A stretch of DNA of 35,543 bases from Sphingobacterium shayense (GTDB lineage Bacteria; Bacteroidota; Bacteroidia; Sphingobacteriales; Sphingobacteriaceae): the NCBI RefSeq assembly GCF_013179575.1, contig NZ_JABMCQ010000022.1, positions 1-35,543 on the forward strand, given 5' to 3'. Position numbers and translations under genes: made by a program. This document shows positions 27,729 through 35,543 of the stretch, piece after piece (positions within the stretch are counted from its first letter, which is position 1; each line of letters begins with the position of its first letter). The notes beneath the pieces are model-generated. The model was not told where the DNA came from. It did no database searches and was given only the letters and a program-made list of their open reading frames with translations.

Positions 27729-28628
27729 ATGGCATTTGTAGATTATTACACCATACTTGGCGTAGACAAAAGCGCAAGCCCAGAGGAGATAAAAAAAGCA
27801 TACCGCAAACTTGCGCGAAAATATCACCCAGACATTAATCCCAATGATAATGTCGCAAAGCAAAAATTTCAGGAAATAAATGAAGCGAATGAAGTATTAA
27901 CAGATACAGAAAAACGCAAAAAATATGACCAATTCGGTGAACATTGGAAAAATAGCGATACTTTCCAACAGCAGCGACATCATGCGAATAAACATGGACA
28001 ATCTCCTTTTGAATCTCCTAATTTCAATTATTCTGGAAGCTATGATGATGAACAATTCTCTGATTTTTTCGAACAAATGTTTGGTAGTAGACGGGGTGGC
28101 GGACGTCAAACGAAGTTTCGAGGAAACGACTATAATTCAGAGCTAGAGCTATCGCTTCAAGCAGCGTATACGAGTCATCAGCAAACATTCAACATCAATG
28201 GAAAAAACATTCGTATCACCATCCCAGCCGGTATAGAAGACCAACAAACAATCCGTCTTCCAGGCCAGGGCGGGCCGGGGGTCAATGGGGGACCGGCTGG
28301 CGATCTTTATATTCAAATTCATATTGTCCCAGATTCTAAGTTCAGTCGAAAGGGGGACGACCTGCATACAGATATACCAATAGATATTTATACGATGCTT
28401 TTAGGGGGAGAAATTGTCGTAGATAGCTTTGCAGGCAAGGTAAAAGTGAAAGTTAAACCCGAAACGCAAAATGGGACCGTCGTTCGGCTTAAGGGAAAAG
28501 GATTCCCAATCTATAAAAAAACAGGGCAGTTCGGAGATCTATACATTAAACTTCAAGTAAAACTGCCAAATGGGTTGACGGAGGAAGAAAAAAAATTGTT
28601 TAAACAGCTTGCCGAAATAAAAAAATAG
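27729..28628 (+). CDS. cbpA: CbpA-type DnaJ co-chaperone
   Basis: A class B J-protein of 299 residues that stimulates DnaK ATPase activity. The J domain (about 5-70) has HPD at 33-35 and the following [15 protein letters not shown] Gly/Phe/Ser-rich linker (about 75-135) leads to two beta-sandwich substrate-binding domains with [22 protein letters not shown] and the C-terminal [10 protein letters not shown]. The zinc-finger CxxCxGxG repeats of true DnaJ are absent. The adjacent cbpM-like gene (4 bp) supports the CbpA assignment. Confidence 0.93.
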   Translation: MAFVDYYTILGVDKSASPEEIKKAYRKLARKYHPDINPNDNVAKQKFQEINEANEVLTDTEKRKKYDQFGEHWKNSDTFQQQRHHANKHGQSPFESPNFNYSGSYDDEQFSDFFEQMFGSRRGGGRQTKFRGNDYNSELELSLQAAYTSHQQTFNINGKNIRITIPAGIEDQQTIRLPGQGGPGVNGGPAGDLYIQIHIVPDSKFSRKGDDLHTDIPIDIYTMLLGGEIVVDSFAGKVKVKVKPETQNGTVVRLKGKGFPIYKKTGQFGDLYIKLQVKLPNGLTEEEKKLFKQLAEIKK

Positions 28629-28632
28629 CGAA

Positions 28633-28920
28633 ATGGAAACAAAGAAAATACGTATATTGGATTTTTGTAAATCACATAAAATAGAAATAACCTTCGTACA
28701 ACAGTTATCCGACTATGGGCTTATACAACTGGTTAGCGATAGCGGCGAACTGTATTTAAAGGAAGACGAACTACTCCCGTTGGAACAATTTACGTGCTGG
28801 TATTATGATTTAGAGCTGAATTTTCAGGGGATAGAGGTCGCGTACAAACTACTTTCTAAAATTAAAGCATTACAACAGGAAGTTCAATCGTTAAAAACGG
28901 GTTATACAAAACCAGAATAA
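28633..28920 (+). CDS. cbpM: CbpM-like chaperone modulator
   Basis: A 95-residue protein with a MerR-like helical start (RILDFCKSHKIEITFVQQLSDYGLIQL), the central YLKEDELLPLEQFTCWYYDLELNFQGIEVAYKLL, and a C-terminal coiled helix (KIKALQQEVQSLK). This is the plan of CbpM, which binds the J domain of CbpA and inhibits it. The 4-bp spacing from cbpA implies translational coupling, keeping the co-chaperone and its inhibitor in ratio. It converges on arfB with 1 bp between the stops. Confidence 0.85.
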   Translation: METKKIRILDFCKSHKIEITFVQQLSDYGLIQLVSDSGELYLKEDELLPLEQFTCWYYDLELNFQGIEVAYKLLSKIKALQQEVQSLKTGYTKPE

Positions 28921-28921
28921 A

Positions 28922-29335
28922 TTAATCGAAATCTATGCGATTGCTTCTAGATTGCTTTTTATGAGCGTGCCGCTTTTTCCGATCTAAACGTTCTACAACT
29001 ACCGACCTGGGAATTTTTGTCGGCTTGCGAGGTTTATGCTGCTTAAGGACTTGCTCTAATAGATTAAAAAACCGGGATACCACAATTCGCTTATTCTTTA
29101 TTTGGCTCCGGTCATCAGAAGCATCTATCTGTAAAACGCCTTCTTTACTTATACGATTTGATAACTTTTCGTTTATTATCGCTTTCTGTTCAGGAGAAAA
29201 TGCGGCCGATGCCGAAACATTCCAAAAAAGCGCGACTTTTGATTCTACTTTGTTCACATGTTGGCCACCCGCACCCCCAGATCGGGAAGTTTTAAATTGA
29301 AGTTCAGGATAAATTAGATCTTTGTTTAAATTCAT
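28922..29335 (-). CDS. arfB: Alternative ribosome-rescue factor ArfB (peptidyl-tRNA hydrolase)
   Basis: A 137-residue protein from the ATG at 29335. It carries the class I release factor catalytic motif GGQ at residues 23-25 within TSRSGGAGGQHVNKVESKV. It lacks codon-recognition domains and has a basic C-terminal tail (HKPRKPTKIP...RKKRHAHKKQSRSNR) that would enter the empty mRNA channel. It hydrolyses peptidyl-tRNA on ribosomes stalled without a stop codon. A TTG at 29380 would extend it by 15 residues but runs through a promoter-like box, so the ATG is preferred. It converges on cbpM. Confidence 0.93.
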   Translation of the reverse strand: MNLNKDLIYPELQFKTSRSGGAGGQHVNKVESKVALFWNVSASAAFSPEQKAIINEKLSNRISKEGVLQIDASDDRSQIKNKRIVVSRFFNLLEQVLKQHKPRKPTKIPRSVVVERLDRKKRHAHKKQSRSNRIDFD

Positions 29336-29340
29336 AGTAC

Positions 29341-29348
29341 CAAATGTA
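29341..29348 (-). promoter_or_regulatory. Promoter-like box in front of arfB
   Basis: Minus strand TACATTTG, an exact TAnnTTTG box ending 5 nt before the arfB ATG. No convincing TTTG lies at the expected distance upstream. If used, the mRNA would start at or next to the start codon. Confidence 0.35.
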
Positions 29349-29382
29349 AGATTATTACCAACAAAATTATTGCAATACAATT

Positions 29383-29400
29383 ATATAAGCATGCTTATAT
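29383..29400. repeat. 18-nt perfect palindrome between arfB and bshA
   Basis: ATATAAGCATGCTTATAT is its own reverse complement. It lies in the 213-bp gap between divergent arfB and bshA, about 150 bp before the bshA start. It has no T-run after it in either direction, so it looks more like a binding site for a dimeric regulator than a terminator. No regulator is identified. Confidence 0.6.
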
Positions 29401-29548
29401 TTACCGAAAATTTCACGGCGTATCCAGAGGGATCTCTAAAAGGCTCGCCGAAGTATACACAGGACTTTATTGATATCAATTCATATTCACAAACCTCCGG
29501 AGAGAAAATGAACACTGACATCAATAAAAGACAGCAAAAATAAAAAAT

Positions 29549-30685
29549 ATGAAAATTGGAATCGTCTGTTATCCTACATTCGGAGGAAGTGGTGTCGTTG
29601 CTACAGAACTTGGAAAAGCTTTAGCTTCAAATGGCCACGAAATACATTTTATAACCTATTCCCAACCGGCCCGATTAGACTTTTTTTCTGAAAATCTTTA
29701 CTACCACGAGGTCGCAGTTGCACAGTATCCTCTCTTTGATTTTTCACCTTATGAATCCGCGTTAGCGAGTAAATTGGTAGATGTCGTAAAATTTGAGAAA
29801 CTGGATCTATTACATGTTCACTATGCTATCCCACACGCTTCAGTTGCTTATTTAGCGAAACAAATCCTTGCCACGCACGACATTCATATTCCTATAGTAA
29901 CCACACTACATGGTACAGATATAACACTTGTCGGAAAGGATAAAAGCTTTAGTCCTGTAGTAACCTTTTCAATTAACCAATCCGATGGGGTAACAACAGT
30001 ATCGGAGAACTTAAAAGAACAAACGCTTGAATTTTTCGACATTCAAAGAGATATTCGTGTGATTCCTAATTTTATCGATTTTTCACGCTTCCATAATAAA
30101 AGCAAAGAACATTTCAAAAAAGCCATCGCTCCCGGCAATGAGCGAATAATTACACATACCTCTAACTTCAGAAAAGTAAAAAACACGAAAGATGTAATTA
30201 GCATCTTTAAAAAAATAAATGATTCCCTGCCAAGTAAATTATTGATGGTCGGAGATGGCCCCGAACGGAGAGAAACTGAAGAACTCGCGCGGCAGCTCGG
30301 CATCAGTCAGGACGTAAGATTCTTAGGAAAACAAGAAGCGATCGAGGAAATTTTATCCGTTTCTGATTTATTTTTAATGCCTTCATCTTCTGAAAGCTTT
30401 GGGCTCGCCGCCCTGGAAGCAATGGCTTGTCATGTGCCCGTGATATCAAGCAATGCTGGCGGTCTTCCTGAATTAAATAAACACGGTGTCAGCGGATTTC
30501 TAAGTAACATCGGTGATATTGACGAGATGTCAAAAAATGCGCTAGACATATTAGCGGATTCTGATCGGCTTTCTGCTTTTAAAAATGCCGCATACAAACG
30601 AGCCAAAGAATTTGATCTCACGCGCATCTTGCCTTTATATGAATCATATTATGAAGAAGTAATACAGACTTCGAAAAAACGTTAA
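29549..30685 (+). CDS. bshA: N-acetyl-alpha-D-glucosaminyl L-malate synthase BshA
   Basis: A GT4 glycosyltransferase that joins GlcNAc from UDP-GlcNAc to L-malate, the first step of bacillithiol synthesis. The 378-residue protein starts MKIGIVCYPTFGGSGVVATELG, the BshA hallmark. It continues with HVHYAIPHA (89-97), TTLHGTDITLVG (118-129) and the nucleotide-sugar binding SESFGLAALE with the E282/E290 EX7E pair. The other genes of the pathway (bshB, bshC) are not in the window. The divergent arfB gene and an 18-nt palindrome lie upstream. Confidence 0.93.
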   Translation: MKIGIVCYPTFGGSGVVATELGKALASNGHEIHFITYSQPARLDFFSENLYYHEVAVAQYPLFDFSPYESALASKLVDVVKFEKLDLLHVHYAIPHASVAYLAKQILATHDIHIPIVTTLHGTDITLVGKDKSFSPVVTFSINQSDGVTTVSENLKEQTLEFFDIQRDIRVIPNFIDFSRFHNKSKEHFKKAIAPGNERIITHTSNFRKVKNTKDVISIFKKINDSLPSKLLMVGDGPERRETEELARQLGISQDVRFLGKQEAIEEILSVSDLFLMPSSSESFGLAALEAMACHVPVISSNAGGLPELNKHGVSGFLSNIGDIDEMSKNALDILADSDRLSAFKNAAYKRAKEFDLTRILPLYESYYEEVIQTSKKR

Positions 30686-30714
30686 ATTATAGTTAATGCG
30701 TAGAAAAAAAGTTT

Positions 30715-30722
30715 TATCTTTG
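30715..30722 (+). promoter_or_regulatory. Probable promoter box of pyrH-frr
   Basis: TATCTTTG is an exact TAnnTTTG box, 29 bp before the pyrH ATG and 30 bp after the bshA stop. The upstream element at the expected distance (GTTA) is poor, so only the downstream box is annotated. Confidence 0.45.
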
Positions 30723-30751
30723 GCTTTTGGAAATGCTCCAAAAAAACAATC

Positions 30752-31456
30752 ATGAAATATAAACGTATCTTACTAAAACTCAGTGGTGAAGCCTTAATGG
30801 GCGATCAAAGTTACGGCATCGACATAAATCGTGTGATGCAATACGCAAACGACATTAAAGAAATTCATAGCCAAGGTCTAGAAATAGCTATCGTAATAGG
30901 TGGCGGAAACATCTATCGTGGATTAAGTGCTGAAAAGTCTGGAATGGATCGAGTCCAAGCTGATTATATGGGTATGTTAGCCACAGTTATCAACAGCATG
31001 GCATTACAAGATGCTATCGAAAAAGTTGGTATTAAAACACGTTTGTTGACCGCAATAAAAATGGAACAAATCTGTGAGCCCTTTATTCGTAGAAGAGCGG
31101 TCCGCCACCTTGAAAAAGGAAGAATCGTGATATTTGGCGCAGGAACTGGAAATCCGTATTTTACTACAGACACAGCTGCATCCTTACGCGCTATAGAAAT
31201 AAATGCGGATGCAGTATTAAAGGGCACACGCGTTGATGGTATTTACACAGCTGATCCAGAAAAGGATCCATCTGCAAAACGCTACGAAACGATATCGTTT
31301 CAGGAAGTATATGAGAAAGGGCTAAATGTAATGGACATGACTGCATTTACTTTATGTCAGGAAAACAATTTACCAATAATAGTTTTCGACATGAACAAAC
31401 CAGGAAATCTTAAAAAATTAGCTAACGGTGACCACGTCGGTACGGTTGTTCGCTAA
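30752..31456 (+). CDS. pyrH: Uridylate kinase
   Basis: PyrH phosphorylates UMP to UDP in pyrimidine nucleotide synthesis and is of the bacterial amino-acid-kinase fold type. The 234-residue protein begins [17 protein letters not shown] (the LKxSGExL phosphate loop). It continues with [13 protein letters not shown], the UMP-binding [16 protein letters not shown] (129-144) and [15 protein letters not shown]. The frr gene follows after 26 bp, the widespread pyrH-frr pair. Confidence 0.98.
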   Translation: MKYKRILLKLSGEALMGDQSYGIDINRVMQYANDIKEIHSQGLEIAIVIGGGNIYRGLSAEKSGMDRVQADYMGMLATVINSMALQDAIEKVGIKTRLLTAIKMEQICEPFIRRRAVRHLEKGRIVIFGAGTGNPYFTTDTAASLRAIEINADAVLKGTRVDGIYTADPEKDPSAKRYETISFQEVYEKGLNVMDMTAFTLCQENNLPIIVFDMNKPGNLKKLANGDHVGTVVR

Positions 31457-31482
31457 ACAATTGCATAAGAAATATAAATGAT

Positions 31483-32046
31483 ATGAATGAATTAATCTCC
31501 TTAGAACTAGATGACTGCAAAGAGAAAATGATTAAAGCATTAGCTCATACAGAGTCTGAGTTGACGAAAATCAGAGCAGGGAAAGCAACTCCTTCGATGT
31601 TAGATGGCGTCGCAATAGATTACTATGGTAGTATGACTCCCCTTTCTCAAGTGAGCAATATCAATACTACAGATGCAAGAACCATTGTTATCCAACCATG
31701 GGAAAAAAATACCTTGGGTGCTATTGAAAAAGCTATAATTGATTCAAACCTGGGCTTGAACCCTCAAAATGACGGGGTAATTATTCGACTAGCAATTCCT
31801 CCGCTTACAGAAGAAAGACGTCGAGATCTTGTCAAAAAAGTAAAAGAAGAAACTGAAAAAGGACGTGTTGCGGTTCGTAACATTCGTAAAGATGCCAATG
31901 AATCCATCAAAAAATTGAAAAATGATGGTATATCTGAAGATGAGATTAAGAGTGGCGAAGCTGAAGTGCAAAAACAGACAGATGCGTTTATAGCAAAGGT
32001 CGATACTTTAGCTGAATTAAAAGAAAAAGACATCATGACCGTATAA
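31483..32046 (+). CDS. frr: Ribosome-recycling factor
   Basis: RRF, with EF-G, splits the post-termination ribosome. The 187 residues show the three-helix bundle/hinge plan: the KIRAGKATPSMLDGVAIDYYG segment with the conserved Arg of helix 1, IQPWEKNTLGAIEKAI, IRLAIPPLTEERRRDLVKKVKEETEKGRVAVRNIRKDAN, and a long C-terminal helix. A perfect 19-bp terminator hairpin follows the stop. Confidence 0.98.
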   Translation: MNELISLELDDCKEKMIKALAHTESELTKIRAGKATPSMLDGVAIDYYGSMTPLSQVSNINTTDARTIVIQPWEKNTLGAIEKAIIDSNLGLNPQNDGVIIRLAIPPLTEERRRDLVKKVKEETEKGRVAVRNIRKDANESIKKLKNDGISEDEIKSGEAEVQKQTDAFIAKVDTLAELKEKDIMTV

Positions 32047-32064
32047 GGATTTATGTTAATCAAT

Positions 32065-32106
32065 GAAATGAAAAAAGGATTCTTTGTAGAATCCTTTTTT
32101 CATTTC
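32065..32106 (+). terminator. frr intrinsic terminator
   Basis: The 19-nt arms at 32065-32083 and 32088-32106 are perfectly complementary (GAAATGAAAAAAGGATTCT with its reverse complement) around a 4-nt loop. A run of six Ts lies within the right arm, 19 bp after the frr stop. Confidence 0.9.
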
Positions 32107-32152
32107 AGATTTTTCCATAACTTACAATGTAAATTACCAATGTAAGCAACAC

Positions 32153-33124
32153 ATGCAAAACAGTAGAAGAAATTTCCTAAAGCAAGCGGGATTGGGGTTA
32201 TCCGCTGCATTCCTAACACCATATTTGAATTCTTGCCAATCCAAATTGGGAAATAGTCCGTTCCACAATCTAGGACTTCAACTATATTCTATCCGCGATC
32301 TAGTCAACACCGATCCAATAGAAACGATAAAAACGGTAAGTACGATTGGTTACAAACATGTCGAAACGTTTGGCGTCGAAGCTGAGGCCGGCAAATATTG
32401 GGGACTTTCAATCGCGGAGCTGAAGAAGGTCCTAGATGACAATAATTTAAAGACTTATAGTGGCCATTACGACATGTCTAAATATCTCAGCTCGAAAAAT
32501 ACCGAAAGTGAAAATATTGAGAAATATATCGAAATAGCCCATCAATTAGGACAGAAATATGTGATCGCACCGGTAACACCGATGGATGATCTGAATAATC
32601 TCAAAGTTGAGGATTATCAATATGCAGCAGACCAGCTCAATAAAGCAGGTGAAATGGCGAAAAAGGCGGGGATAAAAATCGGATACCACAACCATTTTTG
32701 GGAATTCAGAAACTTTGCTAACGGTACAAAAGGATTAGACATATTAGTTGCATTTACTGAACCTGAACTGGTCGACTTTGAACTTGATATTTATTGGATT
32801 CAAAAGGCTGGATTAAGTGCGCAATCTTACTTTGAAAAATACCCAGGACGCTTCAAATTATGGCACTTGAAAGATATGGACAAGAAATTCACTACTCCAA
32901 TCATAGGCGAACCCTATGATACATCTGGTTTTGATAGCATCATGACCCAAATACGCTACACTGAAGTAGGGAGTGGAGCAATAGATTATATCAATATTGC
33001 GAATTACGCTGAAAAGTCTGGGCTAGAATATGCCTTCGTAGAGCAAGATGACATTTATATTCCAAATAAATTTGAAAGTATCAAGAAAAGTTTCGATTAC
33101 GTACAAAAATATATAGCAAAATAA
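32153..33124 (+). CDS. Tat-exported sugar phosphate isomerase/epimerase-like lipoprotein
   Basis: A 323-residue protein with a twin-arginine signal (SRRNFLK, residues 4-10), a short hydrophobic stretch and the lipobox LNSC with Cys28. It should therefore fold and bind its metal in the cytoplasm, pass through Tat, and be lipid-anchored. The mature part is a xylose-isomerase-like TIM barrel: GLQLYSIRD at 41-49, GYHNHFWEF with H179, H181 and E184, D212 in ELDIYW, H238 in KLWHLKD, and E297 in AFVEQDD as likely metal and substrate residues. Bacteroidota have many such proteins in carbohydrate breakdown. The substrate is unknown, and no SusC/SusD or glycosidase neighbours give a hint. Confidence 0.85.
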   Translation: MQNSRRNFLKQAGLGLSAAFLTPYLNSCQSKLGNSPFHNLGLQLYSIRDLVNTDPIETIKTVSTIGYKHVETFGVEAEAGKYWGLSIAELKKVLDDNNLKTYSGHYDMSKYLSSKNTESENIEKYIEIAHQLGQKYVIAPVTPMDDLNNLKVEDYQYAADQLNKAGEMAKKAGIKIGYHNHFWEFRNFANGTKGLDILVAFTEPELVDFELDIYWIQKAGLSAQSYFEKYPGRFKLWHLKDMDKKFTTPIIGEPYDTSGFDSIMTQIRYTEVGSGAIDYINIANYAEKSGLEYAFVEQDDIYIPNKFESIKKSFDYVQKYIAK

Positions 33125-33201
33125 ATAAAGAGCGATCAGTTGCTATGCACCAGAAAGTGTCTAAACTTTTGGGGGCACTCTACAATAGGTCGCTCTTTAT
33201 T
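33124..33201. terminator. Shared terminator with an unusually long loop
   Basis: A perfect 12-bp stem, AATAAAGAGCGA (33124-33135) with TCGCTCTTTATT (33190-33201), lies between convergent genes. It is T-rich on both sides and could serve both directions. The loop is 54 nt instead of the usual 3-10 and contains AAGTGTCTAAACTTTTGGGG, which resembles insertion-sequence ends. Confidence 0.7.
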
Positions 33202-33218
33202 TTAGAAATCAATTTCGT

Positions 33219-33728
33219 CTAAAACTCCATTTTCTCAACTTCATCTGCATTCTTCTCAACAGTGATTCGAAGTTCCTCTTTGAAATCTAAAATCCTTCTC
33301 ATCAATGATTCATCTGATAAAGCTAAAATCTGCGCCGCCAATATTCCAGCATTCTTTGCTGCGTTAAGAGCTACCGTTGCAACAGGAATCCCATTAGGCA
33401 TTTGTAGTATCGAAAGTAATGAATCCCAGCCATCAATAGAATTGGAAGACTTCACGGGTACTCCGATTACCGGAAGCGGCGTTATAGATGCCACCATACC
33501 GGGTAAATGCGCCGCACCACCTGCCCCGGCAATAATTACCTTTACACCACGGGTTGCAGCAGATTTTGCGTAGTCAAACATACGCTCAGGTGTCCGATGA
33601 GCGGAAACTATAGATACCTCAATTTCCACATCAAACTTTTTAAGTATTTCGATTGCGTCCCGCATCACTGGAAGATCAGACTTACTGCCCATTATGATGC
33701 CGACCAAGGCCGTGTTTTTATCTTTCAT
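33219..33728 (-). CDS. purE: N5-carboxyaminoimidazole ribonucleotide mutase
   Basis: PurE moves the carboxylate of N5-CAIR to C4 in purine synthesis. The 169 residues carry [13 protein letters not shown] (10-22), the catalytic-His segment SAHRTPERM, and the [14 protein letters not shown] loop. The PurK gene next to it supports the class I, N5-CAIR-dependent activity. Its ATG overlaps the purK stop by 4 bp (ATGA), indicating translational coupling. Confidence 0.97.
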   Translation of the reverse strand: MKDKNTALVGIIMGSKSDLPVMRDAIEILKKFDVEIEVSIVSAHRTPERMFDYAKSAATRGVKVIIAGAGGAAHLPGMVASITPLPVIGVPVKSSNSIDGWDSLLSILQMPNGIPVATVALNAAKNAGILAAQILALSDESLMRRILDFKEELRITVEKNADEVEKMEF

Positions 33729-34867
33729 GCTTTTACTTTAAGTGTTGCTTGCACCCACCGTGCATTTTTTATTGCTTTCTCACGATCATCGTTAATGACG
33801 CACACATGTCCCATTTTACGAAACGGTTTTGTATATTTCTTTCCATAAAGATGTACATATACCCCCTCTAGACCTAACACTTCTTCTACACCGTCATATC
33901 TTGCCAATCCTTCAAACTCAGGTTCACCTAGCAAATTAATCATGACTGCATTAGTCGTTGTTACAGTTGATCCAAGCGGCAAGTTAAATATAGCACGTAA
34001 ATGTTGTGCAAATTGTGATGTTAAGTTTGCTTCAATAGTATGATGGCCACTGTTATGCGGCCGAGGGGCAAGTTCATTAACGAGAATACGCCCATCCCTG
34101 GTTAAAAACATCTCGACGGCTAATAAACCAACAATTTGCAAATCTGTTGCAATCTTCTTCGCTATGTCCTCTGCTTGGGACTGAATATCTGTTGATAATG
34201 TAGAAGGGGCGATTAAAAATTCTACTAAATTTGCGTCTGGGTTAAACTCCATTTCAACTAATGGAAAGGATTCGATATCTCCTCGATCATTCCTAGCGAC
34301 AATAACTGCAATTTCCTTTTCAAAATCTATTAATTCCTCTATAAGTGAAGACTCTGAAAATGCTTTATCAAGATCACTGGCATCACTGATTCTCCGAACA
34401 CCCTTTCCGTCGTAACCGTCCCTGCGCAATTTTTGAATGTAGGGGAACTCGATATTTGTATCTTTTAAATTTTCTTTACTAGAGATCAGCTGAAATGCCG
34501 CAGTTGGAATATCGTTTTGTTTGAAAAACTGTTTCTGCATCCCTTTATCTTGAATCAAACGTATAACACGTGATTGTGGATAAACTAACACACCTTCATC
34601 CTCTAGTTTTTCCAATGCATCAACGTTTACTTTTTCTATCTCAATTGTAATCATATCGAGATCCTTTCCGAAGTTGTAAACGGTATCAAAATCACTAAGT
34701 GAACCGCATTCAAAACGATTGCACAATTTACGGCACGGTGCATTTTTATCGGGATCCAATATGTGCACGTTAACATTGTAATTAATAGCTTCTTGGATAA
34801 CCATACGCCCTAACTGGCCGCCACCAAGAATCCCTAATTGCAATTCACCATAAAAATCTTTTGTCAT
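33725..34867 (-). CDS. purK: N5-carboxyaminoimidazole ribonucleotide synthase
   Basis: This ATP-grasp enzyme makes N5-CAIR from AIR, ATP and bicarbonate. The 380-residue protein has the N-terminal [17 protein letters not shown] (residues 12-28), the [16 protein letters not shown] loop, the [30 protein letters not shown] catalytic stretch with the conserved Glu and Asn, and a C-terminal domain. It precedes purE in a 4-bp overlap and follows the nuo gene nuoB after only 17 bp. Its transcription may therefore depend on the nuo operon or on a promoter I cannot place. Confidence 0.97.
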   Translation of the reverse strand: MTKDFYGELQLGILGGGQLGRMVIQEAINYNVNVHILDPDKNAPCRKLCNRFECGSLSDFDTVYNFGKDLDMITIEIEKVNVDALEKLEDEGVLVYPQSRVIRLIQDKGMQKQFFKQNDIPTAAFQLISSKENLKDTNIEFPYIQKLRRDGYDGKGVRRISDASDLDKAFSESSLIEELIDFEKEIAVIVARNDRGDIESFPLVEMEFNPDANLVEFLIAPSTLSTDIQSQAEDIAKKIATDLQIVGLLAVEMFLTRDGRILVNELAPRPHNSGHHTIEANLTSQFAQHLRAIFNLPLGSTVTTTNAVMINLLGEPEFEGLARYDGVEEVLGLEGVYVHLYGKKYTKPFRKMGHVCVINDDREKAIKNARWVQATLKVKA

Positions 34868-34884
34868 AATGTTTGTAAAATATA

Positions 34885-35391
34885 TTAAGCTTTTTCTGCA
34901 AAAAATTGATCGTGTAACAGACTTTCTGACTCAATCTTTTTTTGCAGTTCTAAAAATGCACCAATTAGCGCTTCTGGACGAGGAGGGCAGCCCTGAACGT
35001 AAATATCAACAGGAATTATTTTATCGACCCCTTTTACTACATGATAACCATGTTGCCAATATGGCCCTCCACAGTTGGCGCACGACCCCATTGAAATTAC
35101 ATACTTCGGTTCTGGCATTTGATCATACAACCTCTTTATTCGATCTGCCATTTTGAACGTCACAGTTCCTGCAATAATCATAACATCCGACTGACGTGGT
35201 GACGGCCTTGGAAAGACGCCAAGTCGATCAAGATCATAGGTAGCAGCCATTGCTCCCATCATTTCAATCGCACAACACGCTATACCGAAACTGACTGGCC
35301 ACATCGATGACAAGCGAGCCCAATTTAGTAAATCGTCCATTTTTGCGACAATAACTCCGCCGCTTTGTGTCTGAGGTTGGCCTGTACTCAT
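34885..35391 (-). CDS. nuoB: NADH-quinone oxidoreductase subunit B
   Basis: NuoB holds cluster N2, the last iron-sulphur centre before quinone in complex I, on the cytoplasmic side of the inner membrane. The 168 residues show the N2 ligands C39 and C40 ([11 protein letters not shown]), C104 ([11 protein letters not shown]) and C135 ([12 protein letters not shown]), with the usual [16 protein letters not shown] stop codon lies just 4 bp upstream of the ATG, so it is inside an operon. What follows it is purK, not nuoC. This is unusual for the family and suggests the nuo genes are split or reordered here. Confidence 0.97.
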   Translation of the reverse strand: MSTGQPQTQSGGVIVAKMDDLLNWARLSSMWPVSFGIACCAIEMMGAMAATYDLDRLGVFPRPSPRQSDVMIIAGTVTFKMADRIKRLYDQMPEPKYVISMGSCANCGGPYWQHGYHVVKGVDKIIPVDIYVQGCPPRPEALIGAFLELQKKIESESLLHDQFFAEKA

Positions 35392-35395
35392 AAGA

Positions 35396-35542
35396 TTAGG
35401 ATTTTCCTTTTATTAATTTCGGTTTAAATCCAGGACTAGGTCGCACGTTCACGCCTGAACGAACTTCGACTTCAGATACGATCTTCGTTTCTCGATAGTC
35501 ACGAATTATATAGTTCTTTCGATTCAACTCGTCATAGGCAGT
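35396..35542 (-). CDS. C-terminal tail of an unidentified gene upstream of nuoB (partial)
   Basis: The last 48 codons of a frame enter from the right edge and stop 4 bp before the nuoB ATG. The visible tail starts [20 protein letters not shown] and ends [12 protein letters not shown]. It is basic and soluble-looking, unlike the hydrophobic end of a typical NuoA. The tight spacing says it shares the transcript with nuoB. It could be an extended NuoA, another nuo subunit, or an inserted gene; I do not recognise it. Without the rest of the gene no function can be given. Confidence 0.6.
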   Translation of the reverse strand, partial: TAYDELNRKNYIIRDYRETKIVSEVEVRSGVNVRPSPGFKPKLIKGKS

Positions 35543-35543
35543 A

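Overview
The window reads as chromosome of a Bacteroidota bacterium, most likely Sphingobacteriaceae (Sphingobacterium/Pedobacter relatives). Four things support this: the protein sequences; several promoters of the Bacteroidota type (TTTG about 18-21 nt upstream of TAnnTTTG); a bacillithiol gene (bshA); and low-GC coding sequence. No CRISPR array, prophage or integrative element is visible. The only clear mobile DNA is a group II intron cut by the left edge.

Positions 1-998 (minus strand) hold the 5' part of a group IIC intron: ribozyme domains and the N-terminal third or so of its reverse transcriptase/maturase. Its first base lies three Ts after the stem of the rpoC terminator, the insertion site typical of group IIC introns.

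Positions 999-14755 (minus strand) form the core information-processing locus. In transcription order it reads: promoter and boxA-like leader, tRNA-Thr(TGT), tRNA-Tyr(GTA), tRNA-Gly(TCC), tRNA-Thr(GGT), tuf, terminator; promoter, tRNA-Trp(CCA), secE, nusG, terminator; promoter, rplK, rplA, rplJ, rplL, hairpin, rpoB, rpoC, terminator. This is the order of the E. coli thrU-tyrU-glyT-thrT-tufB/secE-nusG/rplKAJL-rpoBC region, with tRNA-Trp added between tuf and secE. The promoters and terminators divide it into three transcription units.

Positions 14862-18725 are lineage-specific: an Omp85-like outer-membrane barrel, a shortened relative of a Bacteroidota methyltransferase family that lacks the SAM-binding core, a SirB1/transglutaminase-like protein, and a beta-propeller lipoprotein with an acidic stretch after its lipobox. 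Positions 18955-25892 (plus strand) hold queH, then the fatty-acid and phospholipid initiation cluster DUF177-rpmF-plsX-fabH-accB-accC, then tatC and rpiB.

Positions 25903-35543 hold a secreted M28 peptidase, a cbpA/cbpM chaperone pair, arfB (minus strand), bshA, pyrH-frr, a Tat-exported TIM-barrel lipoprotein, and on the minus strand purK-purE and the nuo operon (nuoB plus the tail of an unidentified upstream gene). Most transcription units end in long perfect hairpins.

I found no clearly new multi-gene system. The most interesting items are the intron in the rpoC terminator with a 12-T tract splitting two intron reading frames; the paired promoter/boxA-like leader of the tRNA-tuf unit; the core-less methyltransferase relative; a terminator whose loop carries 54 nt that resemble an insertion-sequence end; and the unidentified gene tail in front of nuoB.
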